Source: Barrientosiimonas humi (lineage in GTDB: Bacteria; Actinomycetota; Actinomycetes; Actinomycetales; Dermatophilaceae). Taken from it: a DNA stretch of 64,000 bases. The stretch is taken from assembly GCF_006716095.1 (NCBI RefSeq), contig NZ_VFOK01000001.1:2759375-2823374 (forward strand), read 5' to 3'. The position numbers and the translations under genes are program-made. The notes under the pieces were generated by a model. That model did no database searches and had not been told where the DNA came from. It worked only from the letters and a program-made list of their open reading frames with translations. Shown here piece by piece: positions 61,038-64,000 of the stretch (positions are counted from its first letter, which is position 1; every line of letters starts with the position of its first letter).

Positions 61038-62090
61038 ATGAGCGCGACCGGGCAGGACCGCGAGCGAGCCGCGATGCAAGCGATCGGGAGGGGCGGTCTG
61101 GAGTCGCTGCTGGACCTGCTGAACCAGGACGTCATGACGACGGTCTACGTGCAGATGGTGCAGAACCCGCGGTTCCGGCCGGAGCAGCTCGACACCCACG
61201 GCGCCTCGCCGGAGGAGGTCGAGCTGTGCCTGCGCATCTTCGAGTCGCGCGGGCTGCTGCACCGGGTCGACGACGGCAGCTGGGTGACCAACGCCCCGGA
61301 GAACGCGCTGGCCGACCACGCCTCGCGGCTGGAGGAGCGGGCGCGCACCCTGCGGGCGGCGACCCCTGGCCTGTCGCGCATCTACTACGACGCGATGGCG
61401 CGCAGCCCGCGCAGCCTCGAGGCCGTGGGCGTCGAGCTGCTGGAGAGCCTGGAAGACGTCAACGCCGCGATGAGCGAGCTGTTCGCCGCGACCCGGCGCC
61501 AGGTCGTGTCGATGCGCACCCGCTCGCCGCGCGTGCTGATGATCATGAACCGCACTCCCGAGCGGATCGCCGAGCCGGTCTTCAACAGCCACGGCGAGAC
61601 ACTGCGGCTGCGGGTCAGCTTCGACTCGGGGCTGCTGGAGGAGCCGGCGATGCCCGCCGCGGTGGCGGCGCGCACCCAGGCCGGCGACGAGATCCGGTTC
61701 GCCAACGCCATCCCGTTCACCGCGACGACCTCCGACAACGGGGTCACGGTCATGGACATCGACGACCCCAGCGGCACCTCGGTCGGGATGCGCATCACCC
61801 ACCCCGGCGTGAGCGCGGCGATCAAGCGGGTCATCGACGACACGTGGGTGCGCGGGGTGCGCTGGACCGGCCGCGGCACCGTGACGCGGGCCGACGCCGA
61901 ACCCCTCGACGACCGCGACCGCGACATCCTGGCGCTCATGCTGGGCGGCGTCGCCGACGCCACGATCGCCCGCCAGCTGGGCGTCTCCCAGCGCACCGTC
62001 GAGCGCCGCGTCCGCCGGCTGCTGGAGCTGCTCGGGGCCGCCACCCGCTTCCAGGCCGGGGCGCAGGCGGTGAAGCGGGGGTGGATCTGA
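61038..62090 (+). CDS. LuxR-type transcriptional regulator with winged-helix-like N-terminus
   Basis: A 350-residue protein. Residues about 15-90 resemble a TrmB/winged-helix region (GLESLLDLLNQDVMTTVYVQ). Residues about 290-345 form a LuxR-type HTH with DRDILALMLGGVADATIAR and LGVSQRTVERRVRRLLELLG. The middle (about 95-280) has no clear sensor domain. Similar two-part regulators occur widely in actinobacteria. The target is unknown. It is divergent from purD and followed by the HelD-like gene; GAAGGGGAACCACACC ahead gives a ribosome site. Confidence 0.82.
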   Translation: MSATGQDRERAAMQAIGRGGLESLLDLLNQDVMTTVYVQMVQNPRFRPEQLDTHGASPEEVELCLRIFESRGLLHRVDDGSWVTNAPENALADHASRLEERARTLRAATPGLSRIYYDAMARSPRSLEAVGVELLESLEDVNAAMSELFAATRRQVVSMRTRSPRVLMIMNRTPERIAEPVFNSHGETLRLRVSFDSGLLEEPAMPAAVAARTQAGDEIRFANAIPFTATTSDNGVTVMDIDDPSGTSVGMRITHPGVSAAIKRVIDDTWVRGVRWTGRGTVTRADAEPLDDRDRDILALMLGGVADATIARQLGVSQRTVERRVRRLLELLGAATRFQAGAQAVKRGWI

Positions 62091-62267
62091 GCGGGCCAGG
62101 AGGTGTCCGGGAGACGTCCGGCCGGGGGCCGGCAGGTGGCTGCCCGGGCCCACCCCCGCCAGGGGGCGGACCCCCGCAGCGGCGCGGACGTACGTCAGTA
62201 GACTGGTCGACTTGCAGCCGCTCGGCACCGCACCGCTCCAGCACGCCTCGTGGGGGGACCTGACCAC

Positions 62268-64000
62268 GTGACCGCACCCAACGCCAGCGCCACCGCGCCC
62301 GCCCCTGAGGTGGCCGAGGAGATCGAGCGCGAGCAGGCCCATGTCACCCGTGTGCACGAGGAGCTGGTCAAGGCCGGCGAGCGGGTCGCGCTGGTCGAGG
62401 CCGAGGGCCTCGCGCGGGGTCGCACCGACCGCACGGGCGAGGCCCGCGACGAGGAGCTGTCGGGTCTGTTCGAGCGCGACGCGCTGATGTTCAGCGCCGG
62501 TCGCCGGCGGGTGTCCCTGGAGCAGCAGTACGAAGGGCTCGTCTTCGGCCGGCTCGACCTCGACCACTCCGGCGAGGAGGGCAACGGGCCGCAGGAGCAG
62601 CACGAGGTGCGCTACATCGGCCGCATCGGGGTGCGCGACGACGACTACGAGCCGCTGGTCATCGACTGGCGCGCGCCGGCCGCCTCCCCGTTCTACCGCG
62701 CGACCCCGGTCGAGCCGATGAACGTCGTGCGCCGCCGGGTGCTGCGAAGCCGCGACGCGCTGGTGCTCGGCATCGAGGACGACCTGATGGTCGCCGAGGC
62801 GCCCGAGGGGATGGTCGTCGTCGGTGACGGCGCGCTGATGGCGGCGCTCACCCGCAGCCGCGGCGCGCAGATGCGCGACATCGTGGCCACCATCCAGCGC
62901 CACCAGGACGAGGCGATCCGCGCCGACTCGCGCGGCATCACCGAGATCACCGGCGGCCCCGGCACCGGCAAGACGGTGGTGGCGCTGCACCGCGCGGCGT
63001 ACCTGCTCTACAGCGACCGGCGGCGCTACGAGAGCGGCGGTATCCTCGTCGTCGGCCCCTCGTCGGCGTACACGGCCTACATCGAGCGCGTGCTGCCCTC
63101 GCTGGGCGAGGACACGGTCACGCTCCGCTCGCTCGGCGACGTCGTCGACGGCGTGACCGGTGACCGGCTCGACTCGCCCGCGGCGGCCGCGATCAAGGGC
63201 TCGCTGCGCATCCGGCAGGTGCTCGCGCGAGCCGCTCGCGACACGCCCCCCGAGGCTCCGACGCGGCTGCGGGTCATGGTCGCCGGGCACGCGGTCAACC
63301 TGGATTCCGCTGCGCTGCAAGCGATTCGGCGACGCGTGCTGCGCAACCACAACCACAACTCGGCGGTCGAGTCGGCCACCGACGCGCTCGCCGAGGCGGC
63401 CTGGCAGCAGGTGCGCAGCCACGTCGGCAGCATGGAGAAGCCCGAGTTCCTCGACCGGTTCCGCGACCATCTCGACGTCGAGACGTTCGTACGTCAGTGG
63501 TGGCGTCCGCTCGACCCGCGCGAGGTGCTGCTGTGGCTGGCCGACGAGGAGCGAGCCCGGGCGTACACCGCCGGCGTGCTGCCGCCCGAGGACGCCGCCG
63601 AGCTCCGGGCCTCAATGGACGAGGCGCTGCGCACCGGCACCTGGAGCGTGGCCGACGCGGCGCTCGTCGACGACCTGTCGGCACGGCTGGGCCTGGTGCC
63701 CGAGCAGGTCAAGGAGAGCAGCTTCTACGACGTCGAGGAGCTGGACAACCTCAGCGACTACGGCGTGACCGAGGTCGAGGTCACCGGATCGCGCCGGCAG
63801 CCCGGCGAGGTCACCGCCGAGCGCAGCCCCACCGAAGCGCGCGAGCGGCTGCTCGCCGGGCGCATCGAGAAGCGCGCGGAGTTCTCCCACGTGCTCGTCG
63901 ACGAGGCGCAGGACCTGTCGCCGATGCAGTGGCGGATGGTCGGCCGGCGCGGGCGCTACGCGTCGTGGACGGTCGTCGGCGACGCCGCCCAGTCGTCGTG
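62268..64000 (+). CDS. HelD-like UvrD/Rep-family helicase (partial, cut by window end)
   Basis: At least 577 residues of a superfamily 1 helicase, starting at a GTG (VTAPNASATAPAPEVAEEIE). The N-terminal coiled region (about 10-60) and EQQYEGLVFGRLDLD precede the ATPase: Walker A GGPGTGKTVVA (about 229-236) and the later VLVDEAQDLSPMQ (about 544). The pattern of YIGRIGV, VIDWRAPAASPFYRA and GITEITGGPGTGKT is characteristic of HelD, which removes and recycles RNA polymerase. In some actinobacteria such proteins give rifampicin tolerance. I found no rifampicin-associated element nearby. Confidence 0.88.
   Translation, partial: MTAPNASATAPAPEVAEEIEREQAHVTRVHEELVKAGERVALVEAEGLARGRTDRTGEARDEELSGLFERDALMFSAGRRRVSLEQQYEGLVFGRLDLDHSGEEGNGPQEQHEVRYIGRIGVRDDDYEPLVIDWRAPAASPFYRATPVEPMNVVRRRVLRSRDALVLGIEDDLMVAEAPEGMVVVGDGALMAALTRSRGAQMRDIVATIQRHQDEAIRADSRGITEITGGPGTGKTVVALHRAAYLLYSDRRRYESGGILVVGPSSAYTAYIERVLPSLGEDTVTLRSLGDVVDGVTGDRLDSPAAAAIKGSLRIRQVLARAARDTPPEAPTRLRVMVAGHAVNLDSAALQAIRRRVLRNHNHNSAVESATDALAEAAWQQVRSHVGSMEKPEFLDRFRDHLDVETFVRQWWRPLDPREVLLWLADEERARAYTAGVLPPEDAAELRASMDEALRTGTWSVADAALVDDLSARLGLVPEQVKESSFYDVEELDNLSDYGVTEVEVTGSRRQPGEVTAERSPTEARERLLAGRIEKRAEFSHVLVDEAQDLSPMQWRMVGRRGRYASWTVVGDAAQSS

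Noticed and set aside
62091-62267. Rifampicin-associated element ahead of the HelD-like gene
   Set aside because: No GGGGCTTGCGGCAAGCCCC-like inverted repeat was seen. A TAGACT at 62199 could be an ordinary -10.

Overview
The window is about 72% G+C, gene-dense, uses many GTG starts and overlapping ATGA junctions, and carries a complete run of typical actinobacterial housekeeping genes. PHO boxes, an IdeR/DmdR-type iron box, DUF3073, F420-dependent enzymes and a 'sterol carrier family' protein point to a high-GC Gram-positive actinobacterium, most likely a member of the Micrococcales. The genus cannot be fixed from the sequence alone.

Layout. 0-5.7 kb: phosphate block, with the tail of what is probably polyphosphate kinase, a Nudix/histidine-phosphatase protein and the pstSCAB transporter behind two PHO boxes. 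5.9-13.5 kb: a minus-strand run of a DUF3516 helicase, treY, treZ and a conserved hypothetical; a tandem DNA repeat sits in frame inside treY and a related repeat lies upstream of the helicase. 13.7-14.45 kb: tRNA-Lys and a cluster of dispersed repeats. 14.4-21.3 kb: an iron-regulated-looking locus in which one iron box separates a phosphopantetheinyl transferase from a four-gene operon (adenylation-carrier-acyltransferase fusion protein plus a ferric iron ABC transporter). 21.3-27.8 kb: a lipoprotein, paired fluoride channels, and a paired ABC exporter with its divergent winged-helix regulator. 27.8-36.8 kb: a GH13 glucan enzyme, a deacetylase-like lipoprotein, two tandem SPFH membrane proteins, and the divergent LVIVD/DUF305 pair. 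36.8-37.6 kb: a low-GC island with an orphan gene and apparent decayed coding sequence. 37.7-42.6 kb: an MFS carrier, small membrane proteins, a PHP phosphoesterase, tRNA-Glu/Asp/Phe, a CopC-like protein and DUF3073. 42.6-60.5 kb: purine biosynthesis genes (purM, purF, purL, purC, purD) interspersed with F420 enzymes, a repeat-rich membrane-anchored 'sunset domain' protein, a PfkB kinase and a GH4 glycosidase. 60.5-64 kb: repeats and hairpins, a LuxR-type regulator, and a HelD-like helicase cut by the window end.

The most unusual unit is the 14.4-21.3 kb locus. A single-module adenylating enzyme with its own carrier domain and a membrane acyltransferase is translationally overlapped with an iron transporter and faces its likely activating phosphopantetheinyl transferase across one iron box. 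This looks like a small, self-contained iron-acquisition or envelope-acylation pathway, but the product is not predictable from the sequence. Other items worth attention are the repeat families, the decayed toxin/immunity-like island, the sunset-domain repeat protein, and the single-chain PurL.
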